DNA of 64,000 nucleotides from Anthostomella pinea. Lineage: Eukaryota; Ascomycota; Sordariomycetes; Xylariales; Xylariaceae. Below, piece by piece: positions 1 through 12,900 of this stretch (positions within the stretch are counted from its first letter, which is position 1; each line of letters starts with the position of its first letter). The notes beneath the pieces are model-generated. The model was not told where the DNA came from and made no database searches. It was given only the letters and a program-made list of their open reading frames with translations. The DNA lies in NCBI GenBank assembly GCA_963556695.1, contig CAUWAG010000004.1, positions 2,790,001 through 2,854,000 of the forward strand, given 5' to 3'. The translations under genes and the position numbers were made by a program.

Positions 1-748
1 CCTGGTCTGCCTTGAAAGTAAAACACATTGACCGACTTTTAAGTGCCTAGATCTTCCAGGGAATACAAATGACTTTCCACCGGATGTGGTGGATGTGTGG
101 TCGGTGATACTGGTCATACCACATGCTGGTGGTAGGTAACGGGCAGTCAACCAACCTTCCGCCATCCTCCGGCTCTGCCATGTTCGACGACAAGAGATGT
201 CGGTCGCGGTCGCACAGCACACCGACACCCATCCACTGCCTGCTTGTATACTGCACTTCAAGGGTCCGGACGCACCGTGCGCATGGTCTGCATCCTTGTA
301 TTCACAAATCCTGTATCTATCTGTCATGCTGGCTCCGATCGATGCCATGCTGTGCGCCAAATTCTGTAAATGATGGTTACGACTCCTTCCGATTTGGCCA
401 TCCCATTCCCCTCGTCTCATTATTGCCTGCTGATGCTCGATGCCTACCGAAAATCTAAAGAAGACATCAAGCCAAATGCTGCCCTGGATGCCTCAAAGCA
501 GATGCAGCTCCTGTCGATACGCCTTGCTGTAATCACAAAGCCAGGAAAGGGCGGTTCCCGGTAATCTTGGAACCATCCGTTCCATCCTCGAGCCACGAAT
601 CACTGCCGCCTCCATGGTTCCAATGCGTCGTTCCGAAATGTGTCACGACTGGCCTATCCGATGCGAAATATGTGCCGGGTGAAGAGGAAGAGCATGGATA
701 TCACTCATGCAAGAACCACCGCTCGGTGGGTATTTCCTCGATCCATCC
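1..748. other. Gene-free left flank
   Basis: No coding region is supported here. The open frames are short, overlap on both strands and show no recognisable domain. It lies downstream of ubc12 (stop at 749-751), so it probably contains that gene's 3' untranslated region and intergenic DNA. Confidence 0.5.
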
Positions 749-1421
749 CTAAGCCCTGTTGAACATGACGCGATCGTAGCTCGTGCCCCGTATGCTGCCG
801 CCCGTCATCGACGTGCGGACGTTCCTCCGGAAGTTCTCGCGGCTGCTGCGCAGGTCCTCGGCGGCCTCCTTGTTCAGCGGGTCGGACGCGTTGGGCTCGA
901 GGAACAGGAACTGGAGGCCGACAATAACGGCGTTCAGGTTCAGCACGGGCTTCCAGTCCTCGCGCAGGATGTTCAGGCACACCTTGCCCTCGAGGTCGAT
1001 GTTGGGGTGGTAGATCTTCTGCTGGCAGCGCACCTTGGGCGGCTCGTGCGGGTAGTTCTGGTCCATGTTGAAGGTGAAGGTGAATAGCCCGCCGTGGTAC
1101 ACGCCCTCGTCGGGCTTGATCTCGAGCACGAAGTTAAGGATGTCGTCGGCGTCGGCAAAGATGGTCCTCATCGTGCTGCCTAGGGATAACTCCGACAGAT
1201 CTGCGTGGGGGGCATGCGTCAGTCTCTCATCGCTTCCATTCAGCGGGCAACGTACCTTTTTGCACTCGTAGCTGAGCGGCTGTGATCTTCTTCTTCTTCC
1301 CTCCCGCACCTTCAGCGTTTTCCGCCTTCTGCTGCTCCTTTTTCTATAAATCCTCCGCGTCAGCGAGTGCGTCACCACCACGAATAAACCAGGCGCTTAC
1401 CATCGACCAGATCTTCAACAT
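749..1421 (-). CDS. ubc12: NEDD8-conjugating enzyme Ubc12 (E2)
   Basis: This E2 enzyme accepts NEDD8/Rub1 from its E1 and passes it to cullins, which activates SCF-type ubiquitin ligases. The model has three exons on the minus strand: 1401-1421, 1256-1343 and 749-1200. It gives 186 residues, close to the usual 183 or so. Introns of 57 and 55 nt have GTAAGC and GTACGT donors, CTGAC branch sites and TAG and CAG acceptors. The N-terminus (MLKIWSMKKEQQ) is the lysine-rich Ubc12 extension that docks on the NEDD8 E1. The UBC fold carries HPN at residues 101-103 and the catalytic cysteine at 111 in KVCLNILREDW, which is a Ubc12 rather than Ubc4/5 signature. The first exon encodes only seven residues and would be missed by simple ORF calling. 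Splicing keeps frame throughout, so the gene looks intact. Confidence 0.95.
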
Positions 1422-2557
1422 CTTGGCGAATGGTGTAGATGGTGGCCCAGCTTGGGTAATGGATGGATATCGGGTAGGTCAGCCAGGTGCGTCGGCAGAG
1501 GTAGTCGGCGACTGTGTATGTGCGAGGAGACGGACTGCAGGTGGTGTGTGCAGGGGCGTTGAAGTTCCACCAAGAGAAAGACGTCGCGGACGGTAGATGG
1601 CTTGATTATGGCGGTGGAATCACGTCGGTCAAGGTTTAGGTACCAACGGTTTCGAAAGCCTTGCCAAAGTTCGGCGGGATGCGGATGGCGGGATGGCGGG
1701 GTGGCGGGGTCTCACTTCAGGTGCCCAGCCTGATTTACTTAGGTAAGCCGTAAGGTAGGAGGCAGTCGGAGCATCACCGCCCGGCATGTCAACATCATCA
1801 CAATCACAATCACTTCCACTGAACCCGTGAGAGTCGCTGCGACATATGGCTTGCTGCCTACATCAGCACCTCATGTCAGTTCACATTTGTTTATAGTATT
1901 TCCCAAGTATTCACCAGCATAGTCACACCGGTATGTTGATGGCACTGATCGGGATCAAAGCACCGGACATTCTATGCATCAAGACAATCACCCGCAGAGC
2001 ACTCCAAACCAATATATACACAGAAATCTCCTTAGATTCCATAACCGAGTACCTAAACCTACAGTGGTCCTGCGACCATTCCATCTTGCCATCTAGGTGC
2101 TTCAATCAATTTACAGCCGCTATCCAGCTGTCCGTGGTCCACTCCTCTCTCCCTTTCTCCTGCCCGGTGAGATTTCGACGCCCTTGATCTCGGAAAGATG
2201 GTAAGAACAACGCTTTGGGTGCCTTCATTGTAAAGAAGGCGACAGAAAAGAGGGTATGAGAATGCCTCGCCGCGGTTGCGAGCAGGTATATATATACAGA
2301 GCGAGAACGCTAGCGAAGGGAATAGAGAAAGGTATCGTGCCGAAATCCAGATCGTGCTCGTACATTGATATTCCTCAAGCAGGCTAGTTCCGGATGAAAT
2401 AGGCAAAAGAACGCTTCACGAACTCCGGTGAGGTCGGTCGACTGGCCTCCGTGCGTAAGAGGAACGACCAGCAATATCATATAATCTGCTAAGGGTAACG
2501 AATCGTGGGTATCTCCGCGCGTCGACTATAAAATTCGGTAGTGACATCAAACCGCGT
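1422..2557. other. Intergenic region, ubc12 promoter side
   Basis: This separates the ubc12 start (1421) from the apsA stop (2558); both genes are on the minus strand. It should hold the ubc12 promoter and the apsA 3' end. A short GC-rich tandem array of GATGGCGG-like units lies at about 1671-1712. No coding sequence is supported. Confidence 0.5.
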
Positions 2558-5500
2558 TTAAAATCCTTTGAAGGGGTCGTCACGAAAGTAATCTTCCTCT
2601 CCCGTCCTGCTCTCGGCATACGAACCCGTGGCTTGGGTACCACGGGTGCCGCGCGATGTGTAGCTATCCCGGTGGCGGCTGCGACTGCGACGGCGGCGAG
2701 CCTCCTTACTGCGCCGCCGTGCTCGATGTCGCCATTCTTCGTGCTCACCAGGGTGATCGTTGAACGCCAAGGGGCTGATGAAAGCCTCCATGCGGACAGT
2801 CCCGATCGCTTCAAAGAAATTCCCGGGTGGCCGCGAGGAGGCTTCCGACGTCCGCTGAGAGCCGTTTGACGTCATGCCCCAAGTGGGATTGCTGGATGCT
2901 TGAGACTGGTTGTAGATATCGGAAGATCCGGTTGTCACGACACTGGCACCAGCGGTGCTGTTGGTGGAAGCATGATATGAAGTAGCGGGGCCTGACGGAA
3001 CCCCCGAGAACCCTCGGAATGACAGAGGTGGTGGGATATGACCTCCGGTGTTGCTCCTTTTCCGTCCATGAAGGACGACCTGGTTGGCGCGTTCGTGTAC
3101 TCGGTCCTGGCCACGATCGTGGAACCGGGGGATGAAAGGCGGCTGAGCAGTGTCAATCGATATCTCCCGTTGATGGCTCGGTATTGGGGGGAGCGCTTCT
3201 GGGTTGAAAGTGAGAGCGTCGTCCAGCTGGCTAGCATTGATAGTGTTGTCAGGATGAACCGTCATTGCTGGGTGTCTCCCCTTTGTGAGCCGGATCGAAT
3301 CACGGATCCCACCTCTCTTCAGTTTGGCCCGCGACAGCTCCAAGTCGGGACCTGGTTTCGGCTTCAATGCTGGGGTAGGGGATCCAACGATCTCGGGTAC
3401 GGCCTGTTGCGAGTGCGCAAGGAACGACAATGACGTGAGCCATAGGTAATGACGTTCAGCCGATACGGCTGTGAATTTCAATGCTCGCTGGGGCGTCAGA
3501 ATCAGGATCGAGCGATTGAATATCTGGGCGGAGCCTTTAGGGGCTGGGTTGTCGTCTTTCACATCCAAAACCGATTGGATGGTCACTGCATTCGGTTAGT
3601 TGGACTTTTCCTGACTGGTACGGCGAGAGGTAAGACGGAATACTTACATTTCCGGCCTGCCTTCCCCATCAAGGCGTTGCCAGAAACGGGCTGCTTGCTG
3701 CTCCAGAGAATAGCACGTTCGTACGGTGCAAGCCAAACCCATCGTCTGTGTCGATCATTGCTGTTCTCCTCGCTACGTACGTTGGTGTCGGCAATGCCAA
3801 AAGACTTGCGTCTTCGGACGTACTTAAACATCCACTCGCCAACCATAGTCTGCGCTATAGCCTCGACCACTCCGGATGCCTGCTGAGAGCCACCTACTGA
3901 CCCCATGTTGGTGTTTTCCGTGTTTTCCGTGTTGGCAGTGAAGGCAGTGAAGGCAGTGAAGGCGGTGTTTGTTGACGGCTGCGACCTGTGGCTACGGTAC
4001 CGTCCAGAGCTGCGTTCACTGCTTCTTGGCGAGGTGATATCATTGCTAGGCAGCGGTGGTAGGCTGGGGCTCTCGGGAGCTTCCTCGGAGGGCGACATTG
4101 CGGGCGGCGAACGACTACTCCGTCTTCGATGCCTGTGGTTTCCTGGCAGTGCTGCAGCAGAGCGGACTTTCCGTATGCTGTTGCTCCTGTACACATTGCC
4201 TCGGACTCCACGACGATTCAGGCTCTCGCCCATCCGTGTAGGACTACATAGGCCGTCGCTAGGCGCACCCGGTGTGAAAGGTGGCTGTCGTGAACTAGCC
4301 CTAGTCGGAATGGGGAATGGAGGTTCCATTATGTCGGGAAGACTAGGACTTCGTGATCGACCGTGATGGGAAGCCATACCACTCTTGATCATTGCTGCCT
4401 TCCTCATGACACCTGCCCGAGAACTTGGGTTCATGGTAATGGATCTGTCAGCCGGTCGAGATGAGGGTTTATGGGTTGGGATGCCACGGCCTTCAGCAAG
4501 GCTAAAGCTGCTGTACACTTCAGATCCACGGAGTTGCTTCATCACACTCGCAGGCTGTCTCGTAGTGTGGATTGGTTCGGGCGATGTGGTTGCTCTCGCG
4601 GTGGGAGCTCGCTTACTGTGGCGGGTCGACACCATTTGGGGCTTTGGAGCTGAGAGTGCTGTGCGGAACTCGGTGTCGGTCACATCACCATCCCCAAACT
4701 CGTCGATTTCATCAGAGCTTGCCCCGTCGAACCCGGCGAATAAGCTGCTTATGCGGTGTGGACGTCTCATAGGCGCCTTGTGACTAGATAGCGGACCATC
4801 ATCATTGTTACCGGGATACGCGTCACGAGTCTCAGCATTGTCTAGGTGCGGCGATGCTGGGGGCGATGAGGGCAAATCACTCGTGAAGCTTCGTTTTGCT
4901 ACCAATCGACGTGGATTCCGAGGGACGCTGCCCCCGAGCTCTGGAGCATGATTACTGCCATCCTCAGTCATTGCGGGACTTGGGGACGTAGGTCGCGAAG
5001 AAATGGCAGATGGGTGAAGGTGCGGTGGCAGCTTGCCCATTCTTCTATCGATCCTGATCTCGTCGGTCTGGACGGCGATTGATCGTGTCGCCTTGGACTG
5101 CAGAATTGACACTTGGCAGCCAACGTCTTTGACGTATTGGGGCAAGCGATGTCCATGGAGACTCGTCGGACGACTGGTGGGAGGAATAATGCTAATACTA
5201 GGGATTGGGAGTGGTGCAGAAGTAGAGGCTTGCTCATTTGCTGGGATGATGTCGGTTTGAGTGGCTATAGACTTCGACTCCGCCGGTACCGACTTCGTTC
5301 CGATAGCAGTAGTTATTTCTTTCGTTGGAGGCTTTGGCGTTTTCGGGGGACTCAGAGGCTCGAAGGTCTGAGCCGCAGAAGATGTCATCGATTTAGCGGT
5401 GTTATTCGGTGGCGCTAGGGGTACTGGCTTGTTGATGTGCACCCTCTTGCGCCTCTGGTTTGCCTCTATTTCCCACTCGCCACGAGCCAGAGTTTCTACC

Positions 5501-6738
5501 CCGGGTGCCTTCTCGATACGAGACGCGGGCTCTGGAGTAGAGGGTGTGACGGGCACCAGTTCAGGCGATGGAGGCGGTGAGTACTGCACTCCAGTATCTA
5601 TGTAGTCCACCTTGACAGGCGTCGGCTGGGTCTCGTCATCTTCCCGAATGTCGCCCTCGAGCCTCTCGAGCACAGTCGAATTCATGAAGAGCCTGCCTCG
5701 TGCAACGCTGCCAGGACGAATCTGGCTATCAGTGCTCGGGTTTCGCCTGTGAGTCCTCGACATGACGCTATCCCGGCTCTGGTTCCGATTATGCCTGAAG
5801 TGTGAAAGCACACTCTGGCGACCATCAGGGTCTGTCTGGTCATCATCGAAGTCGTCGAAATTGAGTTCGTCAGCAAGGCTGTGACCATTGACTTTGCCGG
5901 TGCCCGGGCCGTTGAACATGGAATACCGGATACTGTTGGTCATACTCTGTGTACGTATGCTCGTTCCGTCATTGTCCTTTCCGATATCTTCGTCGTCACT
6001 TTCTGCTCCATTTTGCCCCCCATCCAGCTGTGCCGTCTGTAGGTCAGCGACTTCGTCGAGGACGACCTTGAGACGACTTTCAGCGACGTGAAGCTTCCGC
6101 TCGAATTTCCGTTTTTCCTCGTCCCAGTCATCCTTCTCTTTCGCCCAGAGATCATGAACTCTTTGCGAATCATCCTCCTGCGCTCGAACCTTCTTCTGCG
6201 CCGTATCTAGTCGCTTTCTCGTTTCGGTTATCGCATCAACCGCTTCGTCACGTTCTCGCGCGAGCTCGCCAAGTGCAGAAGACGTTCCCCCTTCAAGTAG
6301 AGCCAATTGTCGCTTGACTGACCTGCTGTCCTTGGCCGTGTTTGATAGGGTTGCTTGCAGTGACTCCTCTTCCTGATGGGCAGTGTGCAAGGTCGTTTCC
6401 AGGCTCTCGATGATCTTCAGCTTCTCTTCCTGGTCTCTGCGTAAGGCGAGTATCTCAGAGACTAGACTCGCGTGTAGGGTAGGTGTAAACCGGCGAGGGT
6501 CCAGTACACTGATATGCTCATCGCCTCCAATATCTTTCGATGTACGTTTCGCATTCTTCTCGGCCTTGTCGAATGGCAACGGTGGAGCAGGAGATGGAGT
6601 AGCAAGACCCGGTGGTGTGACCGAGCGGCGAGATTTCCTTGATGCTCGCGAAGGAGTCCGGTATGGCGTATCAGCCGGCGTAGGTAGCGAAGCAACAGCG
6701 GCGCTGCTAGGCTCGTCGTCTGTTTCCCAGACGGCCAT
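2558..6738 (-). CDS. apsA: Cortical anchor ApsA/Num1-type protein with C-terminal PH domain
   Basis: This is the Num1/ApsA family of large cortical proteins that anchor dynein and mitochondria and position nuclei in hyphae. Two exons, 3648-6738 and 2558-3585, are separated by a 62-nt intron (GTAAGT donor, CTAAC branch, CAG acceptor) and encode 1372 residues. The open frame reaches 6816 only through a GTG. The first ATG (6738) sits in a strong context (GCAGCC before ATGG) and gives MAVWETDDEP. A coiled coil lies at about residues 65-240. A long low-complexity Ser/Pro-rich middle follows, then a Mcp5/Num1-type PH domain at about 965-1090 (starting GEWMFKYVRR and ending RHYLWLTSLSFLAHS), with the intron inside it. 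The last 280 residues are basic and Ser/Arg-rich. A short TAF/TEN repeat lies just before the PH domain. Expected place: plasma membrane cortex. Confidence 0.92.
3907..3975 (-). repeat. 9-bp minisatellite inside apsA
   Basis: Tandem 9-bp units (GGCAGTGAA on the plus strand), followed by shorter TTTTCCGTG-type units, encode TAFTAFTAFTA and then NTENTENTN just before the PH domain. All units are multiples of three bases, so the frame is preserved and copy number could vary between strains. Confidence 0.8.
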
Positions 6739-9700
6739 GGCTGCGGTCAGCGAGGGTAGACCCAGGGTTCTCGGCCGAGGACGATGTTCTATAAGACCAA
6801 GACTAGTGGTGAGCACAAGCGAGCTCGCATCAGGGAGTGGTCGGTCCCCAGTATGTTTGCTAGACTAGATTCTAATGAATCTAGGCAAAGGGTCCAAACA
6901 CGAGGTCTACGACGCCCACCCCTGCAGTGGGGTGATGTTCCGTACGCAAGAGAATAACGACGGTGAATGGCAATGCATTAATATGACTGGCTCCACCATT
7001 AGCATGAGTGATCATGGGAGTTGGGACGTTTGGGTTGCAGCAGAAAAGACAGGGTTGGGCTCAGGCATTTCTCGGCCTGGGCTGTGAAGATGCGGAGCAA
7101 CTTAAGTTTGCGAGAAGCCGCCAGATGTATTATATCCATCACAAGCAGGCGGTGCGTATCGCGAAGGCCTGAGCGTGGTGTTGATAGAAGTACAATGACC
7201 GCCATCTGAGAAGTCGCGCACTGGGTCGAGGATTTACAGTATAAATGAATGCTCACCTTAGCCTGAGCGTTATCGAGAGAAACCTGGTTTGCGCTGTGAC
7301 ACCACAGGTTCTCGACAGTGAATGACTCCGCTTGGGTGCATAGGGGAACGTGGGCGCCGAGGGGGTCGTAAAGGGGCTATATCAACGCGTGATAACAGCC
7401 GCGGGAGAGGTCCTAGACAACGGACTGTGTATCAATGCGCTCGAGCTCCTTGACACGTATCGAGTGAAATCAACGGCAAGGTGATGTATAATGTATATGT
7501 CGTTGGAAAAGAACGTGGGCGGGTTCAGTCGTTCATGAAGAGGGTCGGCAGCTGCATGCTCATTTATTAGCCATCGATCACGTCGCAGGTTGTCTCTGAC
7601 GCGCGAGACAGAGACAGCGAAGAGCTCAGCAGAGGTGCACGGCAGAGTCACAGAAGCTCCGACGTCGAGGGCTTGATTGGCTCGTGTGCCACGATATAGG
7701 ACCGCGTGTGTTGCAACGTACCAACATTCAAAGCTGTAAAGTAGTACTTGTGGTACTTGGATAGACGGGGGTAGCAATGCGATCGTGTATATAGTCGTCG
7801 TCGGAGCCAATGGCTTGCGGTTGTTGTACAATCACCAGCTCTCGGTCGTCGCCATTCTGAGTCCTGCAGTAGGAGGAGCGTGTTGCACGAAAGGCAGCTT
7901 TAAGGGTAAGGATTCCCCAGAGAACGCAGGGAAAACGCGCAGCAGGAAAGAAACAGAGCGGGTTCAAGACAAGGACGACAGACAGCTGTCCGATAAGGTA
8001 TGCATGCAGCAGCAGAAGGATCCTCCGTCTCCGTCTCCTGGCCTCTTCCGAACTTGACAGGTCGAGGCGAAAACTCCAGAGGCAAAGATCACAAAAGATG
8101 TCCAGCTTGGCAGCTCCAGCAATGACCAGGTCCAGGGAAAGCTGATGACAAGCAGCAAATGCTAGATGCTAGATGTTATGAGGATATCCACCCTACCGCA
8201 TTGGTGGGCAGTGGGCCGTCCAGACCGTCAACGGCACCAGGACGGCGACCAGGGGTGCCAGGCGGCCAGGATAGTACCTAGGTAGGCAGGCCGGGATGCG
8301 AGGTGATGAGCGGTGATGAGCCCTGGGCTCTGGGCTTTGACCCTGACTGCCTGATTATTAGCCCTCCAACCCTTGACTCATGAGCCCTTGTGCCTTTGAC
8401 GGGCACTTGGAAAATGAGGGTGACGATTCACGAAGACGTGGGATGTCACTTCGCGACGCGTCCTCGAGGGCCAGGCACGTGTGGAACATCCCGAGGCATG
8501 TTATTGTATGCCCTTCGTCCAGTCTCAGACTCGAGATGGCCCCAACTGTCTCGACTGTACCGGCTGTCCGAGACATGCATTTTACAGCAAGTGCTACCGT
8601 ACGCTTGGAGGTAAGGACTGGAGGTACAACTGTCGCGCCAGCCAGACAGTCGATAGGGACAGGCGAGGAGGCCTGGAAGATTTTGGCTGAATTGGGAAGA
8701 TTGTCAGGGTGAAAGTGCCAAATCGGGGGAAATAGAGCCGCAAGCTGGCAAGGTACCAGGGCCCGAGCAAGCTGCAACGACCGTCGACGCTAGACCAGGT
8801 CCGGCTTCCCCTGGAATTTCTATATACGGTTACAGTGAACCGCCAGGTGGGCTCGGGCGGTTCAGCGCTGCAGCGGCGTCGCTGGAGAGGGGAGAGGGGA
8901 GAGGGGGATGGGTGGGTTGACATCAATGTGGAGGAGGGTCTTGTCATCACAAGCATGGAGTTGTAGCTTTCAATGTTTGTAAATTGCGGTGGTTTGTGAC
9001 TGGACGACTGACTGGACGGGTGTGACGGGTGTCAACGGTGTCAACGGTGCCAAAGACGTTTGATGAGCCACCACTGACCACAGCAGTGGCGGCCAGCCAT
9101 CGGCAATGCAGGTGCTCCAGCAGCATTTGCAGCTGGAGCTGGAGGTGTTCGGGTGCAGTTTAGCCCAGGCCGTCACAGGGTGGGATCTATCACCTGGGCA
9201 TTTGACATCTGCAAAGAACCCTACTAAGTACCTAACCGAAGCACACGCCAACCCTGTTGACTTTTGTGAGTGCGGTTGGTAGACGGCGGGGACAGCGGAA
9301 CTCACACAGTGGGCCTTGGTAGTGTGGTGGGGTAGTCGAAGGGAGGCTAATCCCGTTTAGGTCGTTTCCCTCCGCTACAGTCTGGTGCTAGGCCCATCTG
9401 GTCCTGAGCCCCTCCGGTGGCGCCGAATAGGAAGGACTGGCAACATGGAATGTCCCGACATGCAATCTCTCCTTTGCTGATCCGGATCCCATCACCATCC
9501 CCCCTGCCTGCTTGCCTGCCCGGCTGGGGAATTCCTGGGTCCTATCATCTATCCGACTATCGTCTGTCGGACCCTTGCAGCCTCCTCCTATTGCTGCCGC
9601 AAGTCGGACGGTCGGCTGTTGAATTCTCAACTCTGCTCACGGATGGATACCCGGGTTCTTTTGTCTTCCTGGTCATTCACTGGTGTTGGTGTTGGTGATG

Positions 9701-9999
9701 TGGGTGACGGGCAGTCTCGACTCCTTCAAGCCTCGAGTTCCAGACTACATCATATTACCAAAGGAGGTATGTGGTGCCAGCCTTCACGATGCGTTGCCAT
9801 ATTCCCATCGACAGTTCTTTGTCAGACAGCGAAATTGACCGGCATGTATCCGGCACGTCGAAACGAACAGCCTCGCTTACCTTATGACCACTCTAGCATA
9901 GCCGATCGTATGGCTTGGACATCCGATGTACCGATCATCCCTCGGCAAAGCTTGTATGTCTCTGCATAGGAGGGCAGTGATCCCCTCGCCTGTCTCCAA
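6739..9999. other. Gene-free region upstream of apsA
   Basis: No domain-bearing coding region is visible. The first part is presumably the apsA promoter and leader. Purine-rich GGAGA tandem units lie at about 8880-8912 and small ACGGTGTCA-type repeats at about 9015-9050. The frames of 60-150 codons overlap antisense partners and look random. Confidence 0.45.
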
Positions 10000-12900
10000 A
10001 GCAAGTTTGCCATTGTGATATTTAATTAAATTCATCTGCTGGAAACAGACCCGTTGCAACCAATTTTGACCACGAGGGGATGACGCGCTTGCCTTCTCCA
10101 ACAGAACCTTGGAACGGCTGGACTGGTTCCCCAGCGGGGAGATCGGCTCACAGGCACTTCCCCTGGAACACAAACTATTGATCATAGCTCTCTCAGGTAT
10201 ATTACTTGGCGGCCTTGTCCTTATAAGTTATGAGGCTGAATAGGGACCTCGGAAAGCACCGAAGCAGTAACAAGGGGCCACTAATAACGCACGCTCACAT
10301 CTACCGGGAGCCGAACAGTCTGTTAGCCTGTTTGGAGGCTTGATGGCGTCTGTTTCGACACAAGATCAGCACGGCCTGGCGGCTCGGAACATTCATCAGG
10401 GCTCCTGGATCAGAAACGTCTCTTCTGATGAAGTCATCTCTACCGATGGAGACCAGAATGAAAGTTCATGATTCCGATCCCCACCATTCAGCACCGGCAA
10501 TCCCGGCGCCGTTCCGCTGCTCCTACAACGCACCGGCTCACGTAGTTCACGGCGTTGCTGTTTGGTTCACTTATGAAGATATCCAGCGGGCCTTTTCTGC
10601 ACCTGTTATTGGGCTCTCAAGCATATCGTCTTGTCATATAAACAACCGGGTCTAGCGATGCAGCACGCAAGAAGGACTCGTCCAAGATCTCCTGAACTCT
10701 CGGGGTGGTTCTTGCGGCTCAGCGTAGCAGTTCGCTGTCTAGCCAGCGTCCTACCGTAGCATCTCCTATCACTCGCTTGTTTAAACTGGCAAATTGGATC
10801 TTTGTCATACCCACCAAGCTTTGGAAAATGTCGAGCGACTGCTTTTATCCCTGAAGGCATTCCTCTATTCATCTCGGTGCGCGCGGGATGGTACACGATC
10901 ATACACAAAGATCATATTACCTCTCGTTTCCCCGGGACCCCGAAAGCTCGGCCACTTTCCTCCACAAACCCGGTCCCTTCCACACGATCCATATGGAACT
11001 CTCCAAGACCACCTACCCAAGAATCATCAGGCCGTGTTACAGCTTCTGCTCTTTCCAGCAATCAGCACTCGTACCGCTTCTTGACGGTCTTTGGTCTTAC
11101 TATGTACGCGGTCCTATTGTGTGCCGGCGATTCGACGAGTAGACTTCCTTCTTGACAGCTGATCCAGATCAATGGTATGTATGGGTCGTCGTATGTTCCG
11201 CGGATTACCATCCCGAACTGAGTGAAGTTTGGTACGGGACAACTAGAGCGAGCCGCTCGACAATCCAGAACCAATGTATTTTTCGAAGCCTGACGGATTC
11301 AGGCTCCATTCTCTCACCGGTGCCACAAAAATGTATTGCAGCGGAAACTTCCATTCGAGCTTTGTATTCGGGAATTTTTCAGGGTGAGGTTTTCCGAAGT
11401 CGGGCGCGAATCAATCAAGGCGAGATGAGGTGCTCATCAATGATCAAGACGCTCTCCCATCTGCCAGGTGCAATCTGGTGACACATGCAGGGCAATCACA
11501 TCGATAAGTGTGCCAGACGTCGCAGGCGTCCATTCACACATCCTGCCGAGCCGCCAGTGCTTCTCTGCTTCGTCTTCTTCTCCACACTGCACACTTTACC
11601 GGCCTGCATACACGGCATGCTACCGTAGCTACAGACCAGACTCCAACTACTTCATTCCCAAGAAGCCAGTTAGTTGCGCTATCTCAGGCCACACCATGCA
11701 GGAACTATATGCTGGTTTGCCGGTGCCGGTGGCAGATTGAAGACTGTTGCTGGAGAGGAAGGACGACCAATGATTTGACTAGCCATATTCCACGTCGCGT
11801 CGCATTACGCAGTAGAAAGAGATGTCTGGTCGTAAGCCCAGGACTACATGTAGATAGATAGGTTCATCAAGGTCATTGGCAGCCACGAGGTCTGGACCCT
11901 GTCACTGAGGCGGACCGCATCGTCTGGGACGCTGTCGCTCGCTTCAACCCACCTCCTACATGATACCTCGCCACGTCCACGAGCAGCCTTGCGAGTCGGT
12001 AATTGACCAATTAGGTGTATCCGTCGGCAGCAGTGTGATATCCGATACCGACGTCAGACCCGTGCCCCACGGTTCGTCGCCAACGGGACTACTCTCCGCG
12101 GACCACATCACCGCGTCAGCCGTGCCGGTATCATCCATGAAAGTTTAGACACGGCGTGCCAGTATCATCCATGAAGTTTCAGTTCAGACACGGCTTGCCA
12201 GGATCATCCTTGTAGCTTCGCAACAGGCCGTTCGACAATATGTTCTGTAATATATCTTCTGACTTTGAGGTATTTGAGATCACTTTCTGCATCACCTGGG
12301 TCCATGTCCGTTGCCGCGACATGTGTTCGGCCTCCCGTTCGAAGTCGTCGGGTCGGCCCTTTGCCTGCGGCATTACTCTCTCAGTATGTGTTCTAAGTCC
12401 TGGTTACAACATGCGACTGAATCTTAGTAGTTCGCGCCTTCAGATGCCAGATGTCCGATGCCATTCACCACTTCATAGTACTAATTCACGACGCATTGTT
12501 AGTCCAAGAGCCGACTTGTCTTGAGATATCGTTCCTTGCCCGCAAGATCTGGGCGATCTGTGTCCATGATACTTGTAACTTATATTGCCACAGCACATCG
12601 TGCCGCTTGGATTCATTAGCGGGGTTTGCAAATATATCGAGGTGTAGCAGGCTGGCTCGTTTCGTTTTCTTGACTTTGTCAGCAGTCACGAGGAAGCAGA
12701 CGCAGTGGCGGTATTCCCATATGCTTCCAAGACATGCCTCATGGCTGTGGGTTTCAAAGTGAATACTGAGACCGTATGTGAACAACAATGTGTGACGATG
12801 CACCGAGGTTTCGCGGGGCACGTTGGGATCTTGAAAATTTCTCGCCTGGCCGCTCCGTCATACACTCGCTTCATCTTGACCACTCACAGTTCAGGGTCGA

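Noticed and set aside
6739..6816. Upstream extension of apsA by 26 codons
   Set aside because: The extension begins with GTG, not ATG; the first ATG at 6738 has a strong context and gives the expected MAVWETDDEP start.
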